Assembly (NCBI RefSeq): GCF_024586915.1
Contig: NZ_JANBVS010000013.1
Location: 124,001 to 188,000 of the forward strand
DNA: 64,000 bases
From: Bradyrhizobium sp. SRS-191
GTDB lineage: Bacteria > Pseudomonadota > Alphaproteobacteria > Rhizobiales > Xanthobacteraceae
Direction of reading: 5' to 3'
Part shown: positions 53,950 through 62,784 of the stretch, in pieces
Layout of the letters: every line of letters starts with the position of its first letter
Position numbering within the stretch: position 1 is the first letter of the stretch
Program-made: the position numbers and the translations under genes
Notes under the pieces: generated by a model
Told to the model about the DNA's origin: nothing
The model's database searches: none
What the model saw: the letters and a program-made list of their open reading frames with translations, nothing else

Positions 53950-55497
53950 ATGTATGACGTCATTGTGGTCGGCGGCGGCTCTGCGGGCGCGGCCGTCGCG
54001 GCGCGCCTGTCCGAAGATCGCGACCGGCGGGTTCTGCTGCTCGAAGCCGGCGCCGACTGGCGTGCCGCCGACGTGCCGTGGGAGGTCGCGACGCCCAATC
54101 CGATCCCGATCATCCACGATCCTGCGTTCCAGGAGAAATGGCAGTGGCCGCAGCTGATGTCGCGCCGTGTGGCGGGACAGGAGATGCGCTTCTACTGGCG
54201 CGGCAAGGGTCTCGGCGGCAGCTCGATGATGAACGGCCAGATCGCGATTCGCGGCGTCGCGGACGCGTTCGACGAGTGGGCTGCCAATGGCTGCACGGGA
54301 TGGTCGGCGCGGGAGATCATGCCGCTGTTCTCGACGATCGAGGATGATCTCGCGTTCGGCGACCGCGAGGGCCATGGCCGCGGCGGGCCGCTGCCGGTGT
54401 ATCGGGCGCCGCCGGAGCAATGGGGGCCGATCGATCGGGCCTTGCGCGATGCGGCGCTGGCGAGCGGCTATCCCTGGTGCGACGATCTCAATGGCCCCGA
54501 TGGCGAGGGCGTCGCGTGCTATCCGATCAACAGCCGCAACGGCCGGCGCATCTCCACCAACGAGGGCTATCTCGAACCGGCGCGTGGCCGCGCCAATCTG
54601 GAGATCCGCGGCCGGGCGCTGGTCGATCGGCTTCTGATCAGTGATCTCAGCGCCACCGGCGTGCGCGTTCACATCGAGGGCGAAGGCGTCAAGGAGATCG
54701 CAGCGCGCGAGATCGTGCTCTGCGCCGGCGCCATCCACAGCCCGGCGATCCTGCTGCGCTCGGGCATCGGCCCTGCCGGGGAGCTCCAGGCGATGGGCGT
54801 CAACGTCGTGCGCGACCTCCCGGTCGGCCGGCACTTCTTCGACCATCCGCTGTTCCGCACCACGATCCAGCTGCGCGAGGCGCTGCGTCCGACCGATCGC
54901 GACACGCGCCATACCAATTGCTGCGTGACCTATTCGTCGGGTCTCGCCGATGGCGGCAAGCGCGACATGATCCTGATCGCCTTCAACCATCGCGGCATCG
55001 GCGTGCCCGGCGCGATCGGCGCCGGCCTGTTCAACGCCTTTTCGCGCGGGAGCTTGAAGTTGGCTTCGACCGATCCGACGATCGATCCGATCGTGGAAGA
55101 GAACATGCTCGCCGATGTCAGAGACATCGCGCGGATGCGCGATGCGGTGAAGCGGCTGGCGGTGCTCACGATGCAGCCGGCGCTGCAGGACATCGCCGAT
55201 TGGATCCGCCTCGGCGACACGCCGCTCACGCTGCCGCAGGCGGCCGCGCTGCCGGATGCCGAGCTCGATGCGCTGCTGCGCCAGGTCACCGGCGATATCC
55301 AGCATGCCGCGGGCACCTGCCGCATGACCGGCTTCGGCGATGCCGATGGCGTGGTCAATCCGGACGGCGGCGTCAAGGGCATCGCCGGCCTGCGCGTGGC
55401 TGACGCCTCGATCATGCCGTCCGACTGCCGCGCCAACACGCATTTCACCACGGTCGTGATCGGCGAGGCGATCGCGCGGATGATGCGGAAGCGGTGA
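53950..55497 (+). CDS. GMC-family FAD-dependent oxidoreductase
   Basis: A 515-residue flavoprotein of the glucose-methanol-choline family. The FAD-binding DVIVVGGGSAGAAVAARLSE motif is at residues 3-22, the GLGGSSMMNGQ signature near 95, the second signature GAIHSPAILLRSGIGP near 265, and the C-terminal catalytic segments QHAAGTCRM and ANTHFTTVVIG are present. It should oxidise a primary or secondary alcohol; choline, polyethylene-glycol and terpene alcohols are all used in the family. The ATG directly before YDVIVVGGG is taken; a GTG 15 nt earlier is possible. It lies downstream of the AtuA-like gene. Confidence 0.93.
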   Translation: MYDVIVVGGGSAGAAVAARLSEDRDRRVLLLEAGADWRAADVPWEVATPNPIPIIHDPAFQEKWQWPQLMSRRVAGQEMRFYWRGKGLGGSSMMNGQIAIRGVADAFDEWAANGCTGWSAREIMPLFSTIEDDLAFGDREGHGRGGPLPVYRAPPEQWGPIDRALRDAALASGYPWCDDLNGPDGEGVACYPINSRNGRRISTNEGYLEPARGRANLEIRGRALVDRLLISDLSATGVRVHIEGEGVKEIAAREIVLCAGAIHSPAILLRSGIGPAGELQAMGVNVVRDLPVGRHFFDHPLFRTTIQLREALRPTDRDTRHTNCCVTYSSGLADGGKRDMILIAFNHRGIGVPGAIGAGLFNAFSRGSLKLASTDPTIDPIVEENMLADVRDIARMRDAVKRLAVLTMQPALQDIADWIRLGDTPLTLPQAAALPDAELDALLRQVTGDIQHAAGTCRMTGFGDADGVVNPDGGVKGIAGLRVADASIMPSDCRANTHFTTVVIGEAIARMMRKR

Positions 55498-55519
55498 GCG
55501 ACGAGCTTCATGTGTGACT

Positions 55520-55623
55520 CCCTCACCCTGAGGAGCCCGCCGAAGGCGGGCGTCTCGAAGGGCGAGGCCACTGCTCGGGCCTCATGGTTCGAGACGCGCC
55601 TTCGGCGCTCCTCACCATGAGGG
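55520..55623. repeat. Bradyrhizobium-type palindromic repeat with CCCTCA...TGAGGG ends
   Basis: A 104-bp imperfect palindrome. The left end CCCTCACCCTGAGGAGC and right end GCTCCTCACCATGAGGG pair with few mismatches, and inner GCGTCTCGAA/TTCGAGACGC arms also pair. I recognise this as a frequent intergenic repeat in Bradyrhizobium. It lies between convergent genes. Confidence 0.75.
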
Positions 55624-55642
55624 GTTGGCACGCAAGGGGGTC

Positions 55643-55692
55643 CTGCACCTCTCCATGAACACGCCGAGAGGCGTGTTCATGGAGAGGTGCAG
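55643..55692. repeat. Perfect 23-bp inverted repeat with GAGA loop
   Basis: Bases 55,643-55,665 are the exact reverse complement of 55,670-55,692, separated by GAGA. It lies between the convergent GMC and gamma-glutamyltransferase genes, 15 nt from the latter's stop. It could be a bidirectional transcription barrier or a recently inverted or mobile fragment; there is no T-run. Confidence 0.85.
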
Positions 55693-55707
55693 CCCTTCGC
55701 GTAAGCC

Positions 55708-57381
55708 TCAGGCGATCGCGAAGCGAAGACCGGCGCGGGCCCGCCCGCCGGAGATCGCGATCGGCGTGCCGTCGGCGCGCCAGCATGCGGCGCCCGTCAT
55801 CGTGCCGTCGTCGCCGAACGCGATCGCGTTCATGCCGCCGGCGACGACCGGCTCGCGCTTGATCTCGTGGCCGCGCCCGGCGAGCGCATTTGCGACGTCA
55901 TCGGGAAACGCCGGTTCGAGTTCGAGCACGCCGCCCTGCGTCCACAGCCGCGGCGCCTCGACCGCCTCCTGCAAGGACATGCCGTGGTCGATCAGGTTGA
56001 CCAGCGCCTGGAACGCCGAGGGGAAGATGCGCAGGCCACCGGGCAGGCCAAGCGCGTAGCGCAGCTTTCCGTCGCGCAGGGCCATCATCGGCGCCATCGA
56101 GGTGAAGACGCGCTTGCCAGGGGCGATCGACAGCGCGCGGCCGGGGTGCGGGTCGAAATTGTACATGTAGTTGTTGGCGGTCATGCCGGTGCCGGGGATC
56201 TGCACGCAGGCGCCGAACAGACCGTTGATGGTCTGCGTCGAGGCCACGACGTTGCCCTCGGCATCGGCGACCGTGACGTGCGTGGTGTTGGCGGATTCCG
56301 TCGGCGCGAGCCCCGGACCGAAGCTCCGGGCGCGGGTCATATCGATCTGCGCGCGCCGCTCGGCGGCGTAATCCTTCGATGTCAGGCGATCGACCGGCAC
56401 GTCGACGAAGGCGGGGTCGGCGGTGGCGACCGCGCGGTCGGCAAAGGCGATCTTCAATGTTTCGGCCAGCAGATGCGCGCCGTCGGCCGAGCCGAAGCCG
56501 AGGGCTGCGATGTCGAAGCCTTCGAGGATGTTGAGCATCTGCACGATGTGCACGCCGGAGGAGGAGGGCGGCGGCGGGCCGAGGATTTCGGTGCCACGAT
56601 AGAGACCGCGGATCGGCGCCCGCTCGATCACCTTGTAGGCCGCGAGATCGGCTGCGTCGATCAGGCCGCCATTCCTGGCCATGTAGGCGGCGAGCGCGTC
56701 GCCGAGCGGTCCGCCATAAAGTGCATCCGGTCCGTGCTCTGCGATCAGCCGCAGCGTCGCGGCGTAGTCGCCCTGGATCACGCGCGTGCCCGGCTTGACA
56801 GGTTGACCGCCCGGCAGGAACAGCGCCGACAGCCGTGGATCACGGGCGAGATCAGCAGCGACCAGCCGGACGCAGTCGTTCAAATAGGGGCTGGCGATGA
56901 AGCCGTGCTCGGCGAGCCGGATCGCAGGCACGATCACCTCGGCGAGCGGCAGCCGGCCGAAGCGCGCCAGCGCCTCGCACCAGCCCTTGAGCGCGCCCGG
57001 TACGGCGACCGCCGGCGCGCCCACGACATTGCGCCGGCCGCGCGTTTCGCGCGCCAGCGCGATCTCGTCCGAAACCGGATCATACATGCCGGGCGTGGCG
57101 CGCAGCGGCGCGGTGCTCAAGCCGTCGAGTACGATGTGGCGGCCATCGGCCAAGCGGATGTGCGACAGGCCGCCGCCGAGAATGCCGACCATCATCGGCT
57201 CGACCACGGTCAGCGCGAACAACGCCGCAATGGCGGCGTCGATGGCGTTGCCGTCGCGCATCAGCATCTCGGCGCCCGCGCTCGATGCGAGCGGATGGTT
57301 GGTCACCACCATGCCGCGCGAGCCGGTTGCAGGCTGCTTCTCGCAGGTGAACTGGGCGATGCGCTGACTGGACGAAGCCAT
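55708..57381 (-). CDS. ggt: Gamma-glutamyltransferase
   Basis: A 557-residue Ntn-hydrolase precursor that cleaves itself into two subunits at the nucleophile Thr366, in ESANTTHVTVAD. The N-terminal GMVVTNHPLAS segment, GGGLSHIRL, the PPSSSGVHIVQMLNIL region and the C-terminal LGLPGG are present, so it looks active. It hydrolyses or transfers gamma-glutamyl groups from glutathione and similar compounds. No signal peptide is visible, unlike the periplasmic E. coli enzyme, so it may be cytoplasmic; some such relatives are acylases of other amides. AGGAGACCCCGC precedes the ATG used. It is divergent from the deacylase gene. Confidence 0.9.
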   Translation of the reverse strand: MASSSQRIAQFTCEKQPATGSRGMVVTNHPLASSAGAEMLMRDGNAIDAAIAALFALTVVEPMMVGILGGGLSHIRLADGRHIVLDGLSTAPLRATPGMYDPVSDEIALARETRGRRNVVGAPAVAVPGALKGWCEALARFGRLPLAEVIVPAIRLAEHGFIASPYLNDCVRLVAADLARDPRLSALFLPGGQPVKPGTRVIQGDYAATLRLIAEHGPDALYGGPLGDALAAYMARNGGLIDAADLAAYKVIERAPIRGLYRGTEILGPPPPSSSGVHIVQMLNILEGFDIAALGFGSADGAHLLAETLKIAFADRAVATADPAFVDVPVDRLTSKDYAAERRAQIDMTRARSFGPGLAPTESANTTHVTVADAEGNVVASTQTINGLFGACVQIPGTGMTANNYMYNFDPHPGRALSIAPGKRVFTSMAPMMALRDGKLRYALGLPGGLRIFPSAFQALVNLIDHGMSLQEAVEAPRLWTQGGVLELEPAFPDDVANALAGRGHEIKREPVVAGGMNAIAFGDDGTMTGAACWRADGTPIAISGGRARAGLRFAIA

Positions 57382-57593
57382 GCGGGGTCTCCTCGGTCGA
57401 ACCGCGGATGCGCGGTCGCTGGCGATCCTGGCCGATTGCCGCCGCCGGGGAAAGAGCATGGCCGTCATCACCAACTGATAAGTACGCGCGCCACGCATGG
57501 CTCGGAGCGCATCGATCTCGCCCGCTGCGTTCTCATCGCCGTGCATCTGTGTTAGGCCTTGTGCAGTTCCACCTGGCGGGCCCTGCTGATTTC

Positions 57594-59087
57594 ATGCCTC
57601 ACTACGATCTGATCATTCGCGGCGGTCGCGTGCTCGACCCGGAAACCAACCTCGACACGACGGCCGACCTCGCCATCACCGATGGCGCAATCGCCGCCGT
57701 CGGCGACGTCGGCGCTGCTGCCGATCGGGTGATCGATGCAACCGGCCTTGCCGTCGTGCCCGGCTTCATCGATCTGCACGCACACGGCCAGTCCCTGCCG
57801 GCCGACCGCATGCAGGCATTTGACGGCGTCACCACGACGTTGGAGCTCGAGATCGGCGTGATGCCGGTGGCGCGCTGGTACGATGAGCAGGAGGCGATCG
57901 GCCGTACGCTGAACTACGGCGCCGCCGCCGGCTGGGTGTTCGCGCGCATCGCGACCATGACGACGCAGCAGACCGCCTCGACCATCGCCGGCATGGGCGA
58001 GGCGACGCGTGACAAGCGCTGGGTGGAGGAGGTCGCGACCCCTGCCGAGACCGCCGAGATCGTCGAGCGCACCAGGCAGGGCCTGGAGCAGGGCGGCCTC
58101 GGTATCGCCTTCCCGAATGCCTATGCGCCGGGCACCGGCATGAAGGAGCTGTCCGAGCTGTGCAGCCTCGCAGCCAGGCAGGACGTGCCGACCTATACCC
58201 ACATCGCCTACATGTCGAATGTCGATCCGCGCAGCTCGGTCGACGCCTATACGCGGCTGATCGGCCTGGCCGGCTCGACCGGCGCGCACATGCACATCTG
58301 CCATTTCAACAGCACCAGCCTGCAGGACGTCGAGCGCTGCGCCGAGCTGGTGCAGACCGCACAGAAGCAGGGACTGAAGGTCACGACGGAGGCCTATCCC
58401 TACGGCACCGGTTCGACCGTGGTCGGCGCCGGCTTCTTCGCCGATCCCGCCTTCTGCCAGCGCATGGGCACCGGCTATGACGCGATCGAGATGGTGGCCG
58501 AGCGGCACCGCCTCGGCAGCCGCGACGAGTTGTTGGCGCGGCAGCAGGAGGATCCCGGTGCGCTGGTGCTGATCCATTTCCTCGACGTCGCCGTCAACCA
58601 GCGTCACCGCGATCTGCTCGATGTCTCCGTGCTGTTTCCGGGCGGCGCGATCGCCTCCGACGCGATGCCATGGATCCTCTCCAACGGCACGGACTACACC
58701 GGCGACGCCTGGCCGCTGCCTGACGATGCCGTGTCGCACCCGCGCTCGTCGGCCACCTTCACCAAGTTCCTGCGTGAGTGGGTGCTGGACCGCAAGACCG
58801 TGTCGCTGATGGACGGCATCGCCAAGTGCACGCTGATCCCGGCGCAGATCCTGGAGACGTCGACGCCTGCGATGCGCAAGAAGGGCCGGCTGCAGGCCGG
58901 CTGCGACGCCGACATCGCGGTGCTCGATCTTGCCGGCCTGCGCGATCGCGCCGACTTCCTCAACATGAACCGGGCCTCCGAAGGCGTCAGGCACCTGCTC
59001 GTCAACGGCGCGTCCGTCATCGCGGACGGCGGTCTCGTTCGCGATGCCCGGCCGGGCCGCGCCGTGCGCCGGCCCGTGCTGTCGTGA
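57594..59087 (+). CDS. N-acyl-D-amino-acid deacylase-like amidohydrolase
   Basis: A 497-residue amidohydrolase of the D-aminoacylase/dihydroorotase-like class. The metal-binding HAH follows the strand VVPGFIDL near residue 60, further histidines lie in YTHIAYM and HMHICHFN, and IASDAMPWIL near the end supplies the usual aspartate. It would hydrolyse an N-acyl bond on a D-amino acid or a related cyclic amide in the cytoplasm. The start is the ATG before the HYDLIIRGGRVLDP strand; the frame is open upstream but overlaps the divergent gene's leader. The CobW-type gene starts inside its stop (GTGA overlap), so the two are coupled. Confidence 0.87.
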   Translation: MPHYDLIIRGGRVLDPETNLDTTADLAITDGAIAAVGDVGAAADRVIDATGLAVVPGFIDLHAHGQSLPADRMQAFDGVTTTLELEIGVMPVARWYDEQEAIGRTLNYGAAAGWVFARIATMTTQQTASTIAGMGEATRDKRWVEEVATPAETAEIVERTRQGLEQGGLGIAFPNAYAPGTGMKELSELCSLAARQDVPTYTHIAYMSNVDPRSSVDAYTRLIGLAGSTGAHMHICHFNSTSLQDVERCAELVQTAQKQGLKVTTEAYPYGTGSTVVGAGFFADPAFCQRMGTGYDAIEMVAERHRLGSRDELLARQQEDPGALVLIHFLDVAVNQRHRDLLDVSVLFPGGAIASDAMPWILSNGTDYTGDAWPLPDDAVSHPRSSATFTKFLREWVLDRKTVSLMDGIAKCTLIPAQILETSTPAMRKKGRLQAGCDADIAVLDLAGLRDRADFLNMNRASEGVRHLLVNGASVIADGGLVRDARPGRAVRRPVLS

Positions 59088-60010
59088 TCGTCCCCGTCCT
59101 GCTCGTCGCCGGCGCGCTCGGCGCCGGCAAGACGACGTTGCTCAATCATCTGCTCGCCAATCCGGACGGACGGCGCATCGCCGCCGTCGTCAACGATTTC
59201 GGCTCGGTCGACATCGACGCGCAGCTGCTCGGCACGGCGACCGAGGAGGTGATCAGCCTGAAGAACGGCTGCATCTGCTGCTCGCTGCAGGGCGACCTGC
59301 TGCGCACGCTCTCATCCGTCATCAAGCGCGATCCTGCGCCCGATGCGATCGCGATCGAGACCTCCGGCATCTCCGATCCCGCCGAGATCATCCGCAATCT
59401 GATGGACCCCGTGATCTTCAAGGTGGCGCCGCTCGAGACGGTTGTGACCTTGGTCGATCCGCAGCGGCTACATGACGATCCGGAGATCGCGGAGGAGGCG
59501 CTATGGCGTTCGCAGCTGCGCGCCGCCGACTTCGTGCTGCTGACGAAGGCGGATCTGATCGATCGCGCCGCGCTCGATCAGGCGCGCGCCGTCGTCAGCC
59601 GCATCAAGCCACCCTCCGCGATCTTCGAGATCGCGCGAGGCGTCGTCGCGCCGGACCTGCTGTTCAGCCGCGAGATCGGCGCGCCGCGTGAGCTGCCACG
59701 GCAGCTGCCGGCGATGTCGCAGCCCTTCGCGACGGTCACCTGGACCTCGCAGGTGCCGCTGTCGCTGGCCCGCTTTCAGGAGGTGATCCGTCAGCTCGCG
59801 CCGCGCACCCTGCGCATCAAAGGCGTGCTGCGGTTCACCGAGCATCCGACGCAGCCGATCCTGTTCCAGTCGGTGGCGACGCGCGGCACCTTGGCGCCGT
59901 CGCCGGTGGCGCCGGCGGATGGGCTGACGGCGCAACTCGTGTTGATCGGACGCGACGGCGACCTCGATGCGGATGAGATCGACGCGCTGCTGCGCGGTGT
60001 GATCGTGTGA
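59084..60010 (+). CDS. CobW/COG0523-family GTPase
   Basis: A 308-residue G3E GTPase. The P-loop GALGAGKTT is at residues 10-18, the metal-binding CxCC in NGCICCSLQ at 63-66, and LLTKADLID is the guanine-specificity motif. COG0523 proteins chaperone zinc or other metals into client enzymes. The GTG start at 59,084 overlaps the deacylase stop by four bases and begins just before the first strand; no ATG exists upstream that avoids reading through the deacylase. Coupling to a metal-dependent amidohydrolase suggests it may metallate that enzyme (inference). Confidence 0.9.
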   Translation: MIVPVLLVAGALGAGKTTLLNHLLANPDGRRIAAVVNDFGSVDIDAQLLGTATEEVISLKNGCICCSLQGDLLRTLSSVIKRDPAPDAIAIETSGISDPAEIIRNLMDPVIFKVAPLETVVTLVDPQRLHDDPEIAEEALWRSQLRAADFVLLTKADLIDRAALDQARAVVSRIKPPSAIFEIARGVVAPDLLFSREIGAPRELPRQLPAMSQPFATVTWTSQVPLSLARFQEVIRQLAPRTLRIKGVLRFTEHPTQPILFQSVATRGTLAPSPVAPADGLTAQLVLIGRDGDLDADEIDALLRGVIV

Positions 60011-60032
60011 GATTGCGCCAGCGGAGGGGGCG

Positions 60033-61169
60033 TCAGCCCGTCTGCTGAAACGCGTGATCCGCCGCGTCGGCCCAGGTGCAGCAGCCGCCTCCGGCGCGCT
60101 TGGCGGCATAGAGGGCGCCGTCGACCTGGCGCAGCAACTCGTCCACCGCCGCCTCGTTCAGCGATCGGTCATTGACGAGCAGACCGGCGCTCGCACCGAT
60201 GATGACGGGAATGTCGGACAGCAGGAACGGCATCGACAACGAGCGGACCGCCTCGCGCGCCAGCGCCAGCGCCTCGTCGCGCGCCTCCGCGCCGCCAGCC
60301 ACCGGCTTGAGCAGCATGAACTCGTCGCCGCCGAAACGCGCGGCCATGCCGTCCGGGCCGGCGCAGATCGCCAGGCGATCTGCGACCTGACGCAGTAGGT
60401 CGTCGCCGGCATGATGGCCATGGCGGTCGTTGACCGGCTTGAAGCCGTCGAGATCGATGGCGATGATCGCGATGCTGCCCGTGCTGCCTTCCAACGCCGC
60501 CAGAAAGGCCGCACGGTTCGGCAGCCCGGTCAGGAAGTCGTGGTTGGCCTGGCGCGCCAGCGCGTGCTTGGCTTCGAGCCGCTCGATGAAGGCGGTGCTG
60601 AGATGGCGCGACGCCTCGCGGATCGAGAACCAGAACAGCACGAGCATGGCGGCGCCGAGCTGATAAGGCAGCTCGGGGCGCATCAGCCCGGCGACCAGCG
60701 TGGGAGCAAACAGCACGGCCGTGGCCGTCAGCACGACCCAGGGCCGGATCGCAGCGCGCGAGACCATGCCGACGCAATAGGACATCGACAGGCCGAACGC
60801 GATCCATGCGCCCGGCGCATCGTTCAGTTGGAAGGCCCGGAAAGTGAGGGCACCGAGCGCCAGGCCGAAGGCCGTCGCGCCGGCCGCATAGACCTTCTCC
60901 CACAGGATCACGTCCCGGTCGGACAGGTGGGACGCGTGCTGCTTGTAGCGCAAGAGGCTGACGACGCGGCCGATGGCATTGACGATGATCGCGCAGGCGA
61001 TCGCGATGTAGCCGGGGTCGCGATTGAGGACGGCGAGCGTGACCGATCCCGTGATCGCCGCCGCGTTGATCGACATGACCTGCGGCAAGGACGTGTACAG
61101 GAGATCGACCAGCTCGCGCCGGATCGCCGGATTTGGATGGATGAATCTGGAAAGCAGCCCCTGTCCCAT
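60033..61169 (-). CDS. Membrane diguanylate cyclase (GGDEF), paralogue 2
   Basis: A 378-residue protein with about six membrane spans (residues 25-205) and a GGDEF domain (about 215-360) with intact FGGDEF. The layout and many residues, for example FGLALGALTFRAFQLNDAPG in the membrane part, parallel the gene at 51,304, so the two are paralogues on opposite strands. No RxxD inhibitory site precedes GGDEF. The ATG before GQGLLSRF is chosen, with GGTGG seven bases upstream; a GTG 18 nt earlier is also possible. It is convergent to the CobW-type gene. Confidence 0.9.
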   Translation of the reverse strand: MGQGLLSRFIHPNPAIRRELVDLLYTSLPQVMSINAAAITGSVTLAVLNRDPGYIAIACAIIVNAIGRVVSLLRYKQHASHLSDRDVILWEKVYAAGATAFGLALGALTFRAFQLNDAPGAWIAFGLSMSYCVGMVSRAAIRPWVVLTATAVLFAPTLVAGLMRPELPYQLGAAMLVLFWFSIREASRHLSTAFIERLEAKHALARQANHDFLTGLPNRAAFLAALEGSTGSIAIIAIDLDGFKPVNDRHGHHAGDDLLRQVADRLAICAGPDGMAARFGGDEFMLLKPVAGGAEARDEALALAREAVRSLSMPFLLSDIPVIIGASAGLLVNDRSLNEAAVDELLRQVDGALYAAKRAGGGCCTWADAADHAFQQTG

Positions 61170-61308
61170 GACACCACCATGGGACACCTTTCCTAACAGT
61201 TGATGGGCGCCGGCGATTCGCGCGATTGGAGCTTGGCGATTACCTTAAATCTTCGTCAATCGCGCAAGAACCGTTGACGAGCCGCCGATGAGCCGCTCAT
61301 CAAGCAGC

Positions 61309-62373
61309 TCACGGCGCGCGGCTGGGATCGCTGGTGGCGTAGACCGGAGTCGCCGTCGACAGCCGCGCCGGCAGCGGGGCTGCGGTGGCCACTTTCGGCG
61401 CCTCTGGTCTCGACTCGATCTTGGCGTCGATCTTGCCGTCCATCTTGGCCTCGACCTTGGGCGGCTCGAGCTTCAAAGGCCGCAGCGGCTGGCGCTTGGC
61501 CATCGCATCCAGCACCGCCCGGTTCGTCTTGTCGATCCGCTTGGCGGCGGCGACATCGGCGAAGGCGCGATCGAACTTGCGCATGCGATAGAACACGATG
61601 CCGCGGTCGATATAGGCTTCCTGATAGCGCGGATCGAGCTGGATCGCCGCATCGAGATCGGTGAGCGCGGCGGCGAGATCGCCCTTCTGGAACGAAGTCA
61701 TGCCGCGATCATGAAGCGTGCGGGCCTCGTTGGACACCGTGCCGCCGGGCTGCGTAGCCTCCGATGGGCACGGCGCAGCCTGCCCGCAGGCGGGACCGTC
61801 CTGCTCGGCCGAATACACCGCGTCGACCTTGCTGACCCGCAGCGGCAGCGGCTCGGCTGCCGCATTGACCTTCGTGACGGGGGCCGCCGTGTCGCCGGCG
61901 GCAGCCGGAGCCGCCTCGCCGACCGTCGTCGCGGCGGACGCGCTCTCGATCGGATTGGCAGGCACCTCGGTCGGCTTCACCTTGTTGGTCGCGACCACGA
62001 TCGGCTTGAGCGGCGCAACGGATGCCGCCGACATATGCGTGAACAGCAGATAGCCGGTCAGTGCCACGGCGGACGCGCCGGCCAGCGCCATCACTCCGGA
62101 GGCCACCTTGTGCACCTTGGCGGCGACGGCGATCTTGGAATCCTGCCGATGCTCGTCCTGCGCGGCGCCGAGCAGGCGGTCATAGGCCGTGCGCTGCTCC
62201 TTGTCGCCGAGGATGTCATTGGCGCGAATGATCTGGCGAAACCGCAGCGCGGCGTCCGGATCTCCGGGATTGATGTCCGGATGACTCTCTTTGACAGCCT
62301 TGCGGAAGGCGGCCCGGATGTCCTCAGCGTCATCGTCCGGAAGAGCTCCGAGTAAATCGTAAAGCGTCTTCAT
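61309..62373 (-). CDS. Membrane-anchored J-domain and TPR protein
   Basis: A 354-residue protein with an N-terminal J domain (1-70, SHPDINPGDP with HPD), one membrane span near 92-112, an Ala/Pro/Thr-rich linker (115-220) and TPR-like helices (about 220-290, with GMTSFQKGDLAAALTDLDAA and GIVFYRMRKFDRAFADV). A lysine-rich tail with KVEAKMDGKIDAKI repeats follows. The J domain should face the cytoplasm and recruit Hsp70, with the TPR part across the membrane. Clients are unknown. It is monocistronic, with a 411-bp gap to the divergent DapA-like gene. Confidence 0.87.
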   Translation of the reverse strand: MKTLYDLLGALPDDDAEDIRAAFRKAVKESHPDINPGDPDAALRFRQIIRANDILGDKEQRTAYDRLLGAAQDEHRQDSKIAVAAKVHKVASGVMALAGASAVALTGYLLFTHMSAASVAPLKPIVVATNKVKPTEVPANPIESASAATTVGEAAPAAAGDTAAPVTKVNAAAEPLPLRVSKVDAVYSAEQDGPACGQAAPCPSEATQPGGTVSNEARTLHDRGMTSFQKGDLAAALTDLDAAIQLDPRYQEAYIDRGIVFYRMRKFDRAFADVAAAKRIDKTNRAVLDAMAKRQPLRPLKLEPPKVEAKMDGKIDAKIESRPEAPKVATAAPLPARLSTATPVYATSDPSRAP

Positions 62374-62784
62374 GGTCGCACTCGCTGCAGACTTCCCTCG
62401 TCTCCGATCGAAATTCCTACGGCGAATTTACGCTGGAGCACTCGAACTAACTCTTTCCACTTGGCATGATGATGCGCCAATCCGGCGGAAAAATGACTGA
62501 AAATGGCGAAGTTCGTAGCCATTTCTGCCGCCTTTGGAACCATTTTTGCCGCCCTTACTCACGACCAACAACGCAATCTTCGATTGTATTGAGAGTGTCT
62601 CGTCGCCCGTTGCCTCGCCTTGCCGTATGGTGAAGAAAAAGTTTGAAGCTCCGTTTAACGAGGCGATCGGCAAACCAGCTTTGGCCCTCCAGCAGCCCGG
62701 CCTTCTCTCAGTCTTGTTGGCCGAGACGCTGGCGATCAGGCCGCCTGCTTGCGGAGCCGGCCGCCGCGCCGCTATACCGGTCAG
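62374..62784. other. Divergent gene-free region before the DapA-like gene
   Basis: This 411-bp stretch is more A/T-rich than its surroundings at about 62,480-62,660. No gene is supported. The only ordered element seen is a direct repeat listed separately. Confidence 0.5.
62519..62553. promoter_or_regulatory. Direct repeat CCATTT(C/T)TGCCGCC, 21-bp period
   Basis: Two 14-bp copies differing at one base start at 62,519 and 62,540. A 21-bp period is two helical turns, as expected for tandem binding of a regulator on one DNA face. Confidence 0.45.

Noticed and set aside
55867..57555. A 562-codon plus-strand frame opposite gamma-glutamyltransferase
   Set aside because: It has no domain and is Arg/His/Gln-rich; the minus strand has the complete catalytic motifs.
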